Counted from the first letter of the stretch, positions 8,462 to 20,522 are shown. The stretch is 64,000 nucleotides of DNA from Burkholderiales bacterium 70-64 (GCA_001898645.1 MKUQ01000028.1:120332-184331), one strand, 5' to 3'. A program made the numbers and translations. The notes: generated by a model not told the origin, from the letters alone.

Positions 8462-10426
8462 TCAGCGCACGCGCTGGGCGATCTGCCAGCCCATCTCGGC
8501 GAGCGGACGCGCGCGCCGGCCGGCTTCCAGCGCCTGGGCGCTCGAGGCCGTGCCGTCGGCCGCGCGCTTCATGATGCCCTGCAGGATGGCCGCCAGCCGG
8601 AACATGTTGTAGGCGAGGTAGAAATCCCAGTGCGCCAGCGTGCGCGCCGGATCGCGCCCGGTGCGCCGGCAGTAGGCCTCGACGTAGGCATGCTCCGACG
8701 GGATGCCCAGCGCCGCATGGTCGAGCCCGGCGATGCCGCGGAACTGGCCGGGCGCGATGTGCCAGGCCATGCAGTGGTAGGAGAAGTCGGCCAGCGGGTG
8801 GCCCAGCGTCGAGAGCTCCCAGTCCAGGATGGCGCGGATGCGCGGCCGCTCGCGCTCGAAGATGAGGTTGTCCAGCCGGTAGTCGCCGTGCACGATCGAG
8901 GTCTCGTCGCCCGGCGGGACGTGCTGCGGCAGCCATTCGATGAGGCGGTCCATGGCCTCGATCGGCTCGGTCTGCGAGGCCTGGTACTGCTTGCTCCAGC
9001 GGCCGATCTGGCGTGCGAAGTAGTTGCCCGGCTTGCCGTAGTCGCCCAGGCCGATCGCGCCGTAGTCCACCGAATGCAGGGCGGCGATCACGCGGTTCAT
9101 CTCGTCGTAGATCGCCGTGCGCTCGGCGTTGGAGAGCCCGGGCAGGGACTGCTCCCACATCACGCGCCCGTCGACGAACTCCATCACGTAGAACGCGCGC
9201 CCGATCACCGATTCGTCTTCGCACAGCGCATGCACGCGCGCCACCGGGATGTCGGTGCGCCCGAGCGCCTCGAGCACCCGGTACTCGCGCTCGATGGCAT
9301 GCGCCGAGGGCAGCAGCCGGGCCGCCGGCCCAGGCTTGGCGCGCATGACGTAGGTGGCCCCGGGCGTGACCAGCTTGTAGGTCGGGTTGGACTGCCCGCC
9401 CTTGAACAGCTCGATCGCCAGCGGCCCGGCGAAGCCGGGCACCCGCTCGCGCAGCCATGCCGAGAGCGCCTCGGTGTCGACCCGGTGGCGCTCGGGCACG
9501 GCTGCCGTTCCGCCAAGGGCGGCATCGCTGGCGGCCGGAGGCGTCGGGGCCGCCGGAGTGGCCGCGGCCTCGCCGGTAGCGGCAGTAGCGGTGGCGGTGG
9601 CAGCGGTAGCAGCGGTGTCCGGAGCGGCGGCGGTCGTCGCCGCCTCGCGGTTGAAGCGCGGCGGGCGCTTGGCCAGGAACGCGTCGATGCCTTCGCCGGC
9701 GTCGTCGTGGAACAGGGCGGCCACGAAGTTGTCGCGCTCGCGCACCAGTTGGCGGGCCAGCGCGTCGTGCTCGTGCGAGGCGAGCAGCGACTTGATCCGG
9801 CCGAGGGCGAAGGCCGGCGCATCGGCCAGCTCGGCCGCGCGCGCCAGCGCGGCGGCCATCGCTTCGCCGGGGGCGGTCAGCACGTTGACCAGGCCGAGTG
9901 CGTGCAGGCGCGCGGCTCCCACCGGCTGGCCGGCGGCGGCCAGCTCGTAGGCCAGGGGGTAGGGCAGGCGCGCGGCGAGGAAGTGGCTGGCGCCGCCGTC
10001 GGGCGTCAGCCCGACCTTGACGTAGGACAGCACGAAGCGCGCGTTCTCGGCCGCCACGATCAGGTCGCAGGCGAGCACCAGCGAGAAGCCCGCGCCGGCA
10101 GCCGCGCCTTCGACCGCGGCCACGATGGGCTTGGGGCACTCGCGCATGGCGAGGATCCAGGCGCCGAGCTGGTCGATCGAGGCGGCCTGCACCGAGGGGT
10201 CCCGGGTGCGGTTCTCGCGCAGCCGGTTGAGGTTGCCGCCGGCGCAGAAGTGCTCGCCCTCGCCGGCCAGCACGACGGCGCGCACGGCCGGGTCTGCGCC
10301 GGCCGCGTGCAGCGCGGCCAGGCCGTCGCGGTAGATGTCGGGATGCAGCGCGTTGCGTGCATCCGGGTTCGAGATGCGCAGCAGCAGTACGGCGCCGCGG
10401 CGCTCCGCGAGCAGCTGCGCGGGCAT
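8462..10426 (-). CDS. Enoyl-CoA hydratase (oxepin-CoA hydrolase alternative type) fused to APH-family kinase
   Basis: One 654-residue frame holds two enzymes normally made from separate genes. Residues 1-258 are a crotonase-fold hydratase/isomerase: the CoA pocket is in HFCAGGNLNRL, the oxyanion region in [11 protein letters not shown], and VGLTPDGGAS carries the acidic residue of the isomerase-like subgroup. It resembles the alternative oxepin-CoA hydrolase of phenylacetate pathways. Residues about 260-312 are an Ala/Thr/Pro linker. Residues about 318-654 are an aminoglycoside-phosphotransferase-like domain, as in ACAD10/11, with the catalytic loop HGDYRLDN (H513, D515, N520) and ILDWELSTLGHP. 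ACAD10/11 kinases phosphorylate 4-hydroxyacyl-CoAs. The gene starts 5 bp after the dehydrogenase stop. A sequencing indel joining two genes is unlikely because both halves and the linker share one frame, but it is not excluded. Confidence 0.9.
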   Translation of the reverse strand: MPAQLLAERRGAVLLLRISNPDARNALHPDIYRDGLAALHAAGADPAVRAVVLAGEGEHFCAGGNLNRLRENRTRDPSVQAASIDQLGAWILAMRECPKPIVAAVEGAAAGAGFSLVLACDLIVAAENARFVLSYVKVGLTPDGGASHFLAARLPYPLAYELAAAGQPVGAARLHALGLVNVLTAPGEAMAAALARAAELADAPAFALGRIKSLLASHEHDALARQLVRERDNFVAALFHDDAGEGIDAFLAKRPPRFNREAATTAAAPDTAATAATATATAATGEAAATPAAPTPPAASDAALGGTAAVPERHRVDTEALSAWLRERVPGFAGPLAIELFKGGQSNPTYKLVTPGATYVMRAKPGPAARLLPSAHAIEREYRVLEALGRTDIPVARVHALCEDESVIGRAFYVMEFVDGRVMWEQSLPGLSNAERTAIYDEMNRVIAALHSVDYGAIGLGDYGKPGNYFARQIGRWSKQYQASQTEPIEAMDRLIEWLPQHVPPGDETSIVHGDYRLDNLIFERERPRIRAILDWELSTLGHPLADFSYHCMAWHIAPGQFRGIAGLDHAALGIPSEHAYVEAYCRRTGRDPARTLAHWDFYLAYNMFRLAAILQGIMKRAADGTASSAQALEAGRRARPLAEMGWQIAQRVR

Positions 10427-10431
10427 CGCCG

Positions 10432-12000
10432 TCAGTCCTCGTGCAGCAGCGACAGCCCGAGCTGGGCGCGCCGGCGCAGCCAGGCGCCGGGGCGATAGCG
10501 GGGATCGCCGGTGAGCGCGTGCATGTTGGCCAGGATGGTGAGCACGGTGGACGTGCCCAGGGCGTCGCCCATGGCCAGTGGCCCGAGCGGGTAGCCCAGG
10601 CCGATGCGCACTGCGGTGTCGATGTCGGCCGGCGAGGCGATGCGCCGCTGCGCGATCTCGGTGCCGATCGAGACGATCATCGCCAGCACGCGTTGCGCGA
10701 TGAATCCGGGGCTGTCGCGCAGCACCGAGACGCCCGCACCGTCGGAGGCGAACAGGGCGTGGGCGGCATCGCGGTAATCGGCGCGCGTGGCCGGCGTGGG
10801 CATCAGCACGCGGCGGCGGCATTGGCCGGGAGCGATCGGGAACAGCGTGTCGATGGCCATGACCCGCTCGGCCGGCAGGCCGGCGGACGCGGCGGTGGCG
10901 CTGGCATCGAGCCCGAGCGGGCTCACCAGCACCAGCGCCTCGTCGCCCGGGCGCTGGGTATCCTGCACCGTGCCGCCCAATGCCGCCACCGCCGCGGAGA
11001 CGAGGTCCGCGCGCGGCCCCGGCGCCACCCATACCGGCGGCAGCGTCGCCACCTTGGGGGCGGGCGCCTGCGGCGGCACTTCCTGGCGGCCGTCCTCGTG
11101 CAGGTAGAAGCCCGCGCCCGCCTTGCGGCCAGTGAGACCGGCGGCCAGGCGCTGCGCCGCGATCACCGACGGCCGGAAGCGCGGCTCGTCGTAGAACTGG
11201 CGGTAGATCGATTCCATCACCGGCTGCGACACGTCGAGCCCGGTGAGGTCGAGCAGCTCGAAGGGGCCGAGCCTGAACCCCTTGCCGTCGAACGACACCT
11301 GCTCGCGCAGGATCAGGTCGATGGTCGGGACGTCGGCGGCGCCCTCGCCGAGGGCCTTCAGCGCCTCGGTGCCGTAGCCGCGGCCGGCGTGGTTGACGAT
11401 GAACCCGGGCGTGTCCTGAGCCACCACCGGCAGGTGACCGGTGCTGCGGGTAAGCGCCACCAGCCGCTCGACCACGCCGGCGGCCGTGCGCATGCCGTGC
11501 ACCACCTCGACCACCTTCATCAGCGGCACCGGGTTGAAGAAGTGATAGCCGGCCACGCGCTGGGGGCGCCGGCAGGCTGCCGCGATCGAGGTGACCGAAA
11601 GCGACGAGGTATTGGTGGCCAGAACCGCGTCGTCGGCGACCAGGGCCTCGAGGGCGGTGAACAGCTCGCGCTTGGCATCGAGCCGCTCGACGATCGCCTC
11701 GACGATCAGGTCGCAGCCGGCCAGCCCCGGCAGACCGTCGACGGCATGCAGCCGTGCGCGTGCCGCCTCGCCCTCGGCCGCCTTGAGGCGACCCTTGTCG
11801 ACCAGCATCGTGAAGGTTTCGCCGATGCCCGAAAGCGCCGCGGCCAGGGCAGTCGGGTTGCTGTCGTACAGATGCACGTCGTAACCGCTCTGGGCGAACA
11901 GCTGGGCGATGCCGCGGCCCATCGCGCCGCTGCCGACGACGCCGATGTTGCGGAAAGGAGCGGAATGCGGGGCGGGGGTATTCGAGGCGGATGTATTCAT
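10432..12000 (-). CDS. 3-hydroxyacyl-CoA dehydrogenase (PaaH/PaaC-like)
   Basis: This enzyme oxidises a 3-hydroxyacyl-CoA to the 3-ketoacyl-CoA with NAD+. The 522-residue product opens with a Rossmann motif (GVVGSGAMGRGIAQ) and the segments VEAIVERLDAK, ATNTSSLSVT and AGYHFFNPVPLMKVVEV, which hold the catalytic His and neighbouring Asn/Glu. A first C-terminal domain (DTPGFIVNHAGR) is followed by a degenerate second half that repeats the pattern (DSPGFIAQRVLAM), the double-domain form seen in phenylacetate-type enzymes. It leads the operon with the hydratase-kinase fusion, so aromatic-CoA or hydroxy-fatty acid breakdown is likely. The exact substrate is not visible. Confidence 0.9.
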   Translation of the reverse strand: MNTSASNTPAPHSAPFRNIGVVGSGAMGRGIAQLFAQSGYDVHLYDSNPTALAAALSGIGETFTMLVDKGRLKAAEGEAARARLHAVDGLPGLAGCDLIVEAIVERLDAKRELFTALEALVADDAVLATNTSSLSVTSIAAACRRPQRVAGYHFFNPVPLMKVVEVVHGMRTAAGVVERLVALTRSTGHLPVVAQDTPGFIVNHAGRGYGTEALKALGEGAADVPTIDLILREQVSFDGKGFRLGPFELLDLTGLDVSQPVMESIYRQFYDEPRFRPSVIAAQRLAAGLTGRKAGAGFYLHEDGRQEVPPQAPAPKVATLPPVWVAPGPRADLVSAAVAALGGTVQDTQRPGDEALVLVSPLGLDASATAASAGLPAERVMAIDTLFPIAPGQCRRRVLMPTPATRADYRDAAHALFASDGAGVSVLRDSPGFIAQRVLAMIVSIGTEIAQRRIASPADIDTAVRIGLGYPLGPLAMGDALGTSTVLTILANMHALTGDPRYRPGAWLRRRAQLGLSLLHED

Positions 12001-12070
12001 GGCGCCGATTCTACCTTGCGGCCCGGAGCCGATCGCGGCAGCGGCACCGATGCCTGGGCCGGGAGCGCGT

Positions 12071-14091
<2,021 letters not shown>

Positions 14092-14095
<4 letters not shown>

Positions 14096-15114
14096 GCTGC
14101 GCGCGAACGTCGCCGGCGGGCGCGTCCTCCGGGGCGCGAGGCGAGCTGGGGTGTCGCGGCCGTGCCGTCCGCCGTGCCCGTGCCCAGCTGCGCGGCCTCG
14201 ACGAGCACCACCATGCGCTCGCCGGCGGTGACCGGCAGGTAGTGGAACTCGAGCGAGGGGAAGGCCGCCTCGAAGTGCCGCGCCTCGTGCCCGATCTCGA
14301 GCACCAGCACGCCGTCGCGGCTCAGGTGCGCCGGCGCCTGCGCCAGCACCCGGCGCACCAGGTCCATACCGTCGGCGCCTCCGGCGAGCGCCGCGCGCGG
14401 CTCGGCGCGAAACTCCGGCGGCAGCCTGCGCATCGATTCCTCGTTGACGTAGGGCGGGTTGCACAGCACCAGGTCGAAGCGCTGGCCGGCCACCGCGGCG
14501 AACAGATCGCCGCGGTGCAGCGCGATGCGTTCCTCGAGCCCGTGGCGCGCCAGGTTCTCGGCGGCCAGGGCCAGCGCGTCCTCCGAGAGGTCGGCGGCGC
14601 TCACGCGGGCGTCCGGGAAGTGGAGCGCGGCGAGGATCGCGAGGCTGCCGCCGCCGGTGCACAGGTCGAGCACGCCGGCCGGCCACGAGGCAGCGTGCCC
14701 GTGGCATTCGAGCCAGGCCGGCAGCGCCTCTTCGAGCGCCTCGGCGAGCAGCGAGCGCGGCACCAGCGCGCGCGCGTCGCATGCGAAGCTCAGGCCGCGC
14801 AGCCAGGCCTCGCCGGTCAGGTAGGCGGCCGGCACGCGTGCGCGCATGCGCTCCTCGACCAGCGCCAGCGCGGCGTGGCGCTCGGCTTTCGAGATGCGCG
14901 CGTCGAGGAAGGGTTCGAGCCGCTCGGGCGGCAGGTGCAGCGCCCACAGCAGCAGCACGGCGGCCTCGTCCCAGGCGTTGTCGGTGCCGTGGCCGTAGGC
15001 CAGCCCGGCGGCCTCGAAGCGGGTGACCGCGTGGCGCATGAGGTCGCGCAGCGTGCGCGATTCGCGGGCGGCCGTCTCCACCGCCACCACCGGACGCTCG
15101 CGGGCAGGGCTCAT
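14092..15114 (-). CDS. prmB: 50S ribosomal protein L3 N(5)-glutamine methyltransferase
   Basis: PrmB methylates a glutamine of ribosomal protein L3 during 50S assembly. The 340-residue protein has the SAM-binding motif [11 protein letters not shown] and the catalytic NPPY ([11 protein letters not shown]), then [13 protein letters not shown], a pattern shared by PrmA-C/HemK enzymes. The long N-terminal region ([12 protein letters not shown]) identifies PrmB rather than PrmC. A basic tail, [14 protein letters not shown], extends past the usual end. Both ends overlap neighbours by ATGA: it starts inside the dapE stop and stops inside the ABC-F start. Confidence 0.93.
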
Positions 15115-16247
15115 CGCGCGAGCAGCGTGCGCAGGGTGCGCAGGTAGATGTTCTTCAAGGGTTCGAGGTCGGCGAGCGCGATGTGCTCGTCGACCTTGTG
15201 GATGCTGGCGTTGACCGGGCCGAACTCGATCACCTGCGGGCAGATGCGCGCGATGAAGCGTCCGTCGGAGGTGCCGCCGCTGGTCGAGAAGACGGTTTCC
15301 AGGCCGGTTTCGGCGCGGATCGCCGCGGCCAGCGCATTGGACAGGGCGCCGCGCTCGGTGAGGAAGGGCATGCCGGAGAGCGACCACTCGAGCTGGTAGT
15401 CCAGGCCGTGCGCGTCGAGCACGCCGGCGAGCCGCTGCTGCAGCGATTCGACGCTGCTCGCGGTGGAGAAGCGGAAGTTGAAGTCGAGCGTGACGCGCCC
15501 CGGGATGACGTTGTTCGCGCCGGTGCCGGCCTGCACGTTCGACACCTGCCACGTGGTGGGCGGGAAGTGCTCGTTGCCGCGGTCCCACTCGATGGCCACC
15601 AGCTCGGCCAGCGCGGGCGCGAGCAGGTGCACCGGGTTGCGCGCCAGGTGCGGATAGGCGACGTGGCCCTGGACGCCGGCCACGCTCAGGCGCCCCGACA
15701 GCGAGCCGCGCCGGCCGTTCTTGAGGGTGTCGCCGAGCCGCGCGTCCGAGGTCGGCTCGCCGACGATGCACAGGTCGAGGCGTTCGCCGCGCGCGGCCAG
15801 GCGCTCGACCACCCGCACGGTGCCGTCGGTGGCGACGCCTTCCTCGTCGGAGGTCAGGAGCAGGGCCAGCCGCCCGGCGTGCCCGGCGCCTTCGGCCAGG
15901 AGCTGCTCGACCGCCACCACGAAGGCGGCGATCGAGCTCTTCATGTCGGCCGCGCCGCGTCCGTACAGGCGCCCCTCGCGCACCGTGGGTACGAAGGGAT
16001 CGCTGTGCCATTGCTCGGTGGGGCCGGGCGGGACCACGTCGGTGTGCCCGGCGAAGACGAGGGTGGGACCGTCGCTTTCGCCGCGGCGCACCGCCCACAG
16101 GTTGGTCACGCCGTTGTCCACGCTGCTCTCGCAGGCGAAGCCGAGCGGACGCAGGCGCTCGGCGAGCAGCGCCTGACAGCCCTGGTCGTCGGGGGTGACC
16201 GAGCGGCGGCGGATGAGCGCCTCCGCGAGCGAGCGCACTTCGCTCAC
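15111..16247 (-). CDS. dapE: Succinyl-diaminopimelate desuccinylase
   Basis: DapE hydrolyses N-succinyl-LL-diaminopimelate to LL-DAP in lysine and peptidoglycan synthesis. The 378-residue product is an M20 zinc peptidase: [11 protein letters not shown] carries the metal His and catalytic Asp, GRGAADMK the bridging Asp, and SDEEGVA the catalytic Glu pair. SGGTSDGRF and a late IHKVDEH (metal His) follow. The start is GTG 16247, preceded by AAGGAG at the right distance. It sits with dapD and dapC in one minus-strand run, supplying three of the succinylase-branch enzymes. Confidence 0.94.
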   Translation of the reverse strand: MSEVRSLAEALIRRRSVTPDDQGCQALLAERLRPLGFACESSVDNGVTNLWAVRRGESDGPTLVFAGHTDVVPPGPTEQWHSDPFVPTVREGRLYGRGAADMKSSIAAFVVAVEQLLAEGAGHAGRLALLLTSDEEGVATDGTVRVVERLAARGERLDLCIVGEPTSDARLGDTLKNGRRGSLSGRLSVAGVQGHVAYPHLARNPVHLLAPALAELVAIEWDRGNEHFPPTTWQVSNVQAGTGANNVIPGRVTLDFNFRFSTASSVESLQQRLAGVLDAHGLDYQLEWSLSGMPFLTERGALSNALAAAIRAETGLETVFSTSGGTSDGRFIARICPQVIEFGPVNASIHKVDEHIALADLEPLKNIYLRTLRTLLAR

Positions 16248-16257
16248 CGCGACTCCT

Positions 16258-16644
16258 TCACCGCGGCTCCTTGCCGGCCTCGTCGTCGGCCGTGCCGAAC
16301 ACACCCGCATACAGGGCCTCGGAGAAGCCGACGATGATGCGGTCGCCGGCCTGCAGCACCGGGCGCTTGACCAGCGTCGGATCGCCCAGCAGCAGCTCGG
16401 CGGCGCTGGTCTGGTCGGTGATCGCCGCGCGGCGCTGCGCATCGAGCTTGCGCCAGGCCAGCCCGCGGCGGTTCAGCAGCGAATCCCAGGGCACGCGGGC
16501 CAGCCAGGCAGCCAGGCGCTGGGCATCCAGGCCGTCCTTGCGGAAATCGTGGAAGCGATGGGCGACGTGGTGCGCGCGCAGCCAGGCGCGCGCCTTGCGC
16601 ACCTGCTCGCAGGTCTCGATGCCGAAGACGACCACTTCGCTCAT
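16258..16644 (-). CDS. ArsC/Spx family protein (YffB-like)
   Basis: This 128-residue thioredoxin-fold protein resembles arsenate reductases but belongs to the YffB/Spx-like group. It starts [15 protein letters not shown] with a single active-site-position cysteine (C12) and has the expected HDFRKDGLD and [15 protein letters not shown] segments. True ArsC enzymes have a distinct CxxS/R site, so arsenate reduction is doubtful; glutathione-dependent thiol reduction is the usual guess. It lies between pilU and dapE, 10 bp upstream of dapE, and is probably co-transcribed. Confidence 0.88.
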   Translation of the reverse strand: MSEVVVFGIETCEQVRKARAWLRAHHVAHRFHDFRKDGLDAQRLAAWLARVPWDSLLNRRGLAWRKLDAQRRAAITDQTSAAELLLGDPTLVKRPVLQAGDRIIVGFSEALYAGVFGTADDEAGKEPR

Positions 16645-16651
16645 GGGCGGG

Positions 16652-17884
16652 TCAGATGTTCAGCAGGAATTCGGAGAACGACGGCCCTTCGGCGGCCTCC
16701 GCGGAGGCGGCGGACGGCGAGGCGGAGGGCTGCGTACCGGAGGGCTGAGGGCGCCCGAGCGCGGCCGAGGCCATGGCGGGCGAGACCGCCGCGGCGGCGG
16801 CCGGGGCCGGTCGCGCGGCGGCGTCGCCGCTCTCGTTCTCGAGCATCCACAGCAGGTTGGTCGGGGAGTCGGCGTGCGCCATGGCGTCCTCCTTGGCGAT
16901 GCGCCGCTCGCGTACCAGCTCGGCGAGCGCGCGGTCGAAGGTGCACGAGCCGGCGGCCAGGCTTTGCTCCATCGCGTCCTTGATCTCGGTGAGCCGGCCC
17001 TGCTCGATCAGCTCGGCGATGTGGCGCGTGTTCAGCAGCACCTCGACCGCGGGCAGGCGGCCGCCGTCGAGCGCGCGCACCAGGCGCTGCGAGACCACCG
17101 CCTTGAGCGTGGCGGAGAGATCGGACAGCAGCACGCGCCGGCTCTCCGGCGTATAGAAGCTCACGATGCGGTTGAGCGCGTGGTTGGCGTTGTTCGCGTG
17201 CAGCGTGGCCAGCACCAGATGGCCCGACTGCGCATAGGCCAGCGCGGCCGACATGGTGCCGATGTCGCGGATCTCGCCGATCAGGATGCAGTCGGGCGCC
17301 TGGCGCATGGCGTTCTTGAGCGCCGTCTCGAGCGAATGCGTGTCGGTGCCGATCTGGCGCTGGTTGACGATCGAGCGCTTGTTGCGGAAGGTGAACTCGA
17401 TCGGGTCCTCCAGGGTGAGGATGTGCCCGGTCTTGTTCTCGTTGCGGTGATCGAGCATTGCCGCGAGCGTGGTCGACTTGCCCGAGCCGGTGGCGCCCAC
17501 CACCAGCATCAGGCCGCGCTTGTCCATGATCAGCTCGCCGAGCACCGCGGGCAGGTGCAGCGCCGCCAGGCCGGGGATCTCGTGCGGGATGAAGCGGATG
17601 ACGCAGGCGGCCGAGCCGCGCTGGCGAAAGACGTTGACGCGGAAGCTGCCCACGTCGCGCACGCCGTAGCCGAGGTTGAGCTCGTGCTCGGCTTCGAAGA
17701 TGTCCCAGTGGCGATCGGCGACCACCTCCCGGATCAGCGCCTCGACGTTCTGGGCGTCGAGACGCTGCTGGTTGACCGGTATGGTCGTGCCGTTGATCTT
17801 GAGCTGGACCGGAGAGCCCGGCGCCAGGAACAGGTCCGAGGCCTTCTTCTCGGCCATCAGCTGCAGCAACCGATCCATCACCAT
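16652..17884 (-). CDS. pilU: Type IV pilus retraction ATPase, PilU type
   Basis: This 410-residue PilT/PilU ATPase of type IV pilus retraction has Walker A GATGSGKST near residue 130. Next come an Asp box (TLEDPIEF), a Walker B region (CILIGEIRD) and the His box (ATLHANNANHALNRI). The N-terminal PAS-like part reads ASDLFLAPGSPVQLKI. After about residue 355 there is a low-complexity Ala/Pro/Ser tail not seen in PilT, ending FSEFLLNI; that tail and HELNLGYG fit PilU. No other pilus gene is nearby; it sits inside the diaminopimelate gene run. Confidence 0.9.
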   Translation of the reverse strand: MVMDRLLQLMAEKKASDLFLAPGSPVQLKINGTTIPVNQQRLDAQNVEALIREVVADRHWDIFEAEHELNLGYGVRDVGSFRVNVFRQRGSAACVIRFIPHEIPGLAALHLPAVLGELIMDKRGLMLVVGATGSGKSTTLAAMLDHRNENKTGHILTLEDPIEFTFRNKRSIVNQRQIGTDTHSLETALKNAMRQAPDCILIGEIRDIGTMSAALAYAQSGHLVLATLHANNANHALNRIVSFYTPESRRVLLSDLSATLKAVVSQRLVRALDGGRLPAVEVLLNTRHIAELIEQGRLTEIKDAMEQSLAAGSCTFDRALAELVRERRIAKEDAMAHADSPTNLLWMLENESGDAAARPAPAAAAAVSPAMASAALGRPQPSGTQPSASPSAASAEAAEGPSFSEFLLNI

Positions 17885-17947
17885 CCGGTCTCTCCTCGTT
17901 GCGCCGCGCAGGCGATCGGCGACGGCAGCGCGCGCGGCGTCGTGCCG

Positions 17948-18769
<822 letters not shown>

Positions 18770-18795
18770 GTAGGGACGTGCTCGGGGCAGGGGGT

Positions 18796-19986
18796 TCAGG
18801 GAGAGAGGAAACGCTCGATGCGGCCGGCTGCCTCGATGCAGCGCTCGAGCGAGTCGACCAGCGCGATGCGCACGAATCCGCGCCCCGGGTTGCGGCCGTC
18901 GTGTTCGCGCGCGAGGAAGCTGCCGGGCAGCACCCGGACATTATATTGGGCGTGCAGGTCGCGGCAGAACGCCTGGTCGTCGTCGCCCGGAACCCGCGCC
19001 CACAGGTAGAAGCCGGCCTGCGGACGGGCGGTCTCGAGCACCCGGGCCAGCACCGGGGTGACGGCGTCGAACTTGCGCCGGTACAGCACCCGGTTGGCTG
19101 CCACGTGCGCCTCGTCGTTCCAGGCTGCCACCGAGGCCGCCTGCACCGGCAGGCCCATCGCGCTGCCGTGGTAGGTGCGGTAGAGCAGGAAGCGCCGCAG
19201 CACCGAGGCGTCGCCGGCCACGAAGCCGGAACGCAGCCCGGGCGCGTTCGAGCGCTTGGACAGGCTGGAGAACACCACCAGCCGCCGCCAGTCGGTGCGC
19301 CCCAGGGCCTGGGCCGCCTGCAGGGCGCCCAGCGGCGGGGCCGCCTCGTCGAAGTAGATCTCGGAGTAGCACTCGTCGGAGGCGATGACGAAGCCGTGGC
19401 GGTCGGACAGCTCGAACAGGGTGCGCCAGTCTTCCAGCGTCAGCACGGCGCCGGTCGGGTTGCCCGGCGAGCAGGCGTAGAGCAGGCGGGTGTCGGCCCA
19501 CACGGCGGCCGGCACCGCGGCCCAGTCGCAGCGAAAGCCGTTCTCCGGTGCCTGCTCGACGTACCAGGGCTGCGCACCGGCCAGCAGCGCCGCGCCCTCG
19601 TAGATCTGGTAGAAGGGGTTGGGGCACACGACGCGGGCGCCGCCGGCCGGATCGACCACTGCCTGGGCGAAGGCGAACAGCGCCTCGCGCGAGCCGTTGA
19701 CCGGCAGCACCTCGGTGGCCGCATCGAGGGCGCGCAGCCGGTAGCGGCGCACCAGCCAGCCGGCGATCGCCTCGCGCAGCGCCGGCGTGCCGGCGGTGAG
19801 CGGATACGACGCCAGGCCGTCGAGGCCCGCCGCGATCGCCTCGCGCAGCAGCGCCGGTGTCGGGTGCTTGGGCTCGCCGATGGACAGATCGAGCGCCGTC
19901 AGGTTCGCCGGCGCCGCCGCCGCGCCCAGCAGGCTGCGCAGCCGCTCGAACGGATAGGGCTGCAGCAAGTTCAGGCGCGAATTCAA
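18796..19986 (-). CDS. dapC: Succinyldiaminopimelate transaminase
   Basis: This PLP-dependent class I/II aminotransferase converts N-succinyl-2-amino-6-ketopimelate to N-succinyl-LL-DAP. The 396-residue protein has a substrate/cofactor region [12 protein letters not shown], the aspartate in [12 protein letters not shown] and the Schiff-base lysine in [15 protein letters not shown]. Translation most likely starts at the TTG at 19986, which has GAGGT four to five bases upstream; no ATG or GTG lies closer to the conserved [13 protein letters not shown] start. It heads the dap run. Confidence 0.92.
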   Translation of the reverse strand: MNSRLNLLQPYPFERLRSLLGAAAAPANLTALDLSIGEPKHPTPALLREAIAAGLDGLASYPLTAGTPALREAIAGWLVRRYRLRALDAATEVLPVNGSREALFAFAQAVVDPAGGARVVCPNPFYQIYEGAALLAGAQPWYVEQAPENGFRCDWAAVPAAVWADTRLLYACSPGNPTGAVLTLEDWRTLFELSDRHGFVIASDECYSEIYFDEAAPPLGALQAAQALGRTDWRRLVVFSSLSKRSNAPGLRSGFVAGDASVLRRFLLYRTYHGSAMGLPVQAASVAAWNDEAHVAANRVLYRRKFDAVTPVLARVLETARPQAGFYLWARVPGDDDQAFCRDLHAQYNVRVLPGSFLAREHDGRNPGRGFVRIALVDSLERCIEAAGRIERFLSP

Positions 19987-20028
19987 GAATACCTCATAAG
20001 TTACTGTTATTTATGCTATTGTAGGCCA
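19987..20028 (-). promoter_or_regulatory. AT-rich promoter region of dapC
   Basis: This 42-bp gap between the queF stop and the dapC start is strikingly AT-rich for this genome. Read on the minus strand it has a -10-like TACAAT at 20023-20018 and the GAGGT ribosome-binding site. No good -35 box is seen. Confidence 0.4.
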
Positions 20029-20448
20029 TCAACCCTGGGTGCTGGCAGACGAGGGGAATTCGTCCAGCTCGATGCGCGGCGCCGGCTTCCAGCGCTTCTT
20101 GCGATGCTCGGCCACCACCGTCGTGAAGATCCCGCCGCGCACGTACCAGCGTGCCGTGAGGCGCATGAAGCGCGGCGCCGTGGCGGCCACCAGGTCGTCG
20201 AGGATGTGGTTGGTCACGGCCTCGTGGAACACGCCCTCGTCGCGGTAGCTCCACATGTACAGCTTGAGCGCCTTCAGCTCGAGGTTGCGCCGGTCGGGGA
20301 TGTAGTCGAGCACCAGCGTGGCGAAGTCGGGCTGGCCGGTGAGCGGGCACAGGCAGGTGAACTCGGGCACCTCGATGTGCACCAGGTAGTCGCGCTGCGG
20401 CGCCGGATTGGGGAATGTTTCGAGTTGCCGGGAGGGCTTGGACGGCAT
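20029..20448 (-). CDS. queF: NADPH-dependent 7-cyano-7-deazaguanine reductase (preQ1 synthase)
   Basis: QueF reduces the nitrile preQ0 to the amine preQ1 in queuosine tRNA modification. The short, single-domain type is seen here: the catalytic cysteine lies in [14 protein letters not shown] with the conserved Asp, and [13 protein letters not shown] carries the Glu-His pair that binds the substrate. ATG 20448 gives 139 residues beginning [12 protein letters not shown], close to typical type I QueF. An earlier in-frame ATG at 20472 would add MPAPLTAT but sits in the loop of a perfect hairpin. Confidence 0.93.
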   Translation of the reverse strand: MPSKPSRQLETFPNPAPQRDYLVHIEVPEFTCLCPLTGQPDFATLVLDYIPDRRNLELKALKLYMWSYRDEGVFHEAVTNHILDDLVAATAPRFMRLTARWYVRGGIFTTVVAEHRKKRWKPAPRIELDEFPSSASTQG

Positions 20449-20462
20449 GGTCGCGGTGAGAG

Positions 20463-20481
20463 GCGCAGGCATCGCCTGCGC
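20463..20481. repeat. Perfect hairpin at the queF 5' end
   Basis: GCGCAGGC at 20463-20470 pairs with GCCTGCGC at 20474-20481 around a 3-base loop. On the minus strand the upstream candidate ATG of queF (20472-20470) overlaps the loop, so that start would be sequestered if the hairpin forms. Confidence 0.6.
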
Positions 20482-20505
20482 AGGGGCCAGCGGGGAGGGT
20501 TAAGG

Positions 20506-20512
20506 TATTATA
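20506..20512. promoter_or_regulatory. Overlapping divergent -10 boxes, queF / smc
   Basis: The heptamer TATTATA reads as TATTAT on the plus strand (20506-20511, toward smc) and as a perfect TATAAT on the minus strand (20512-20507, toward queF). It is the most AT-rich spot of the 242-bp gap between the two start codons. No clear -35 is seen on either side. Confidence 0.45.
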
Positions 20513-20522
20513 CGGAGCGTCG

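Noticed and set aside
10424..10434. Possible frameshift joining the dehydrogenase and the fusion protein into one larger polypeptide
   Set aside because: A stop and a fresh ATG with a 5-bp gap separate them, and both proteins have natural ends.
8630..10498. 622-codon plus-strand frame opposite the hydratase-kinase fusion
   Set aside because: It mirrors the codon structure of the real minus-strand gene, and its Gly/Ser run is the antisense of the linker.
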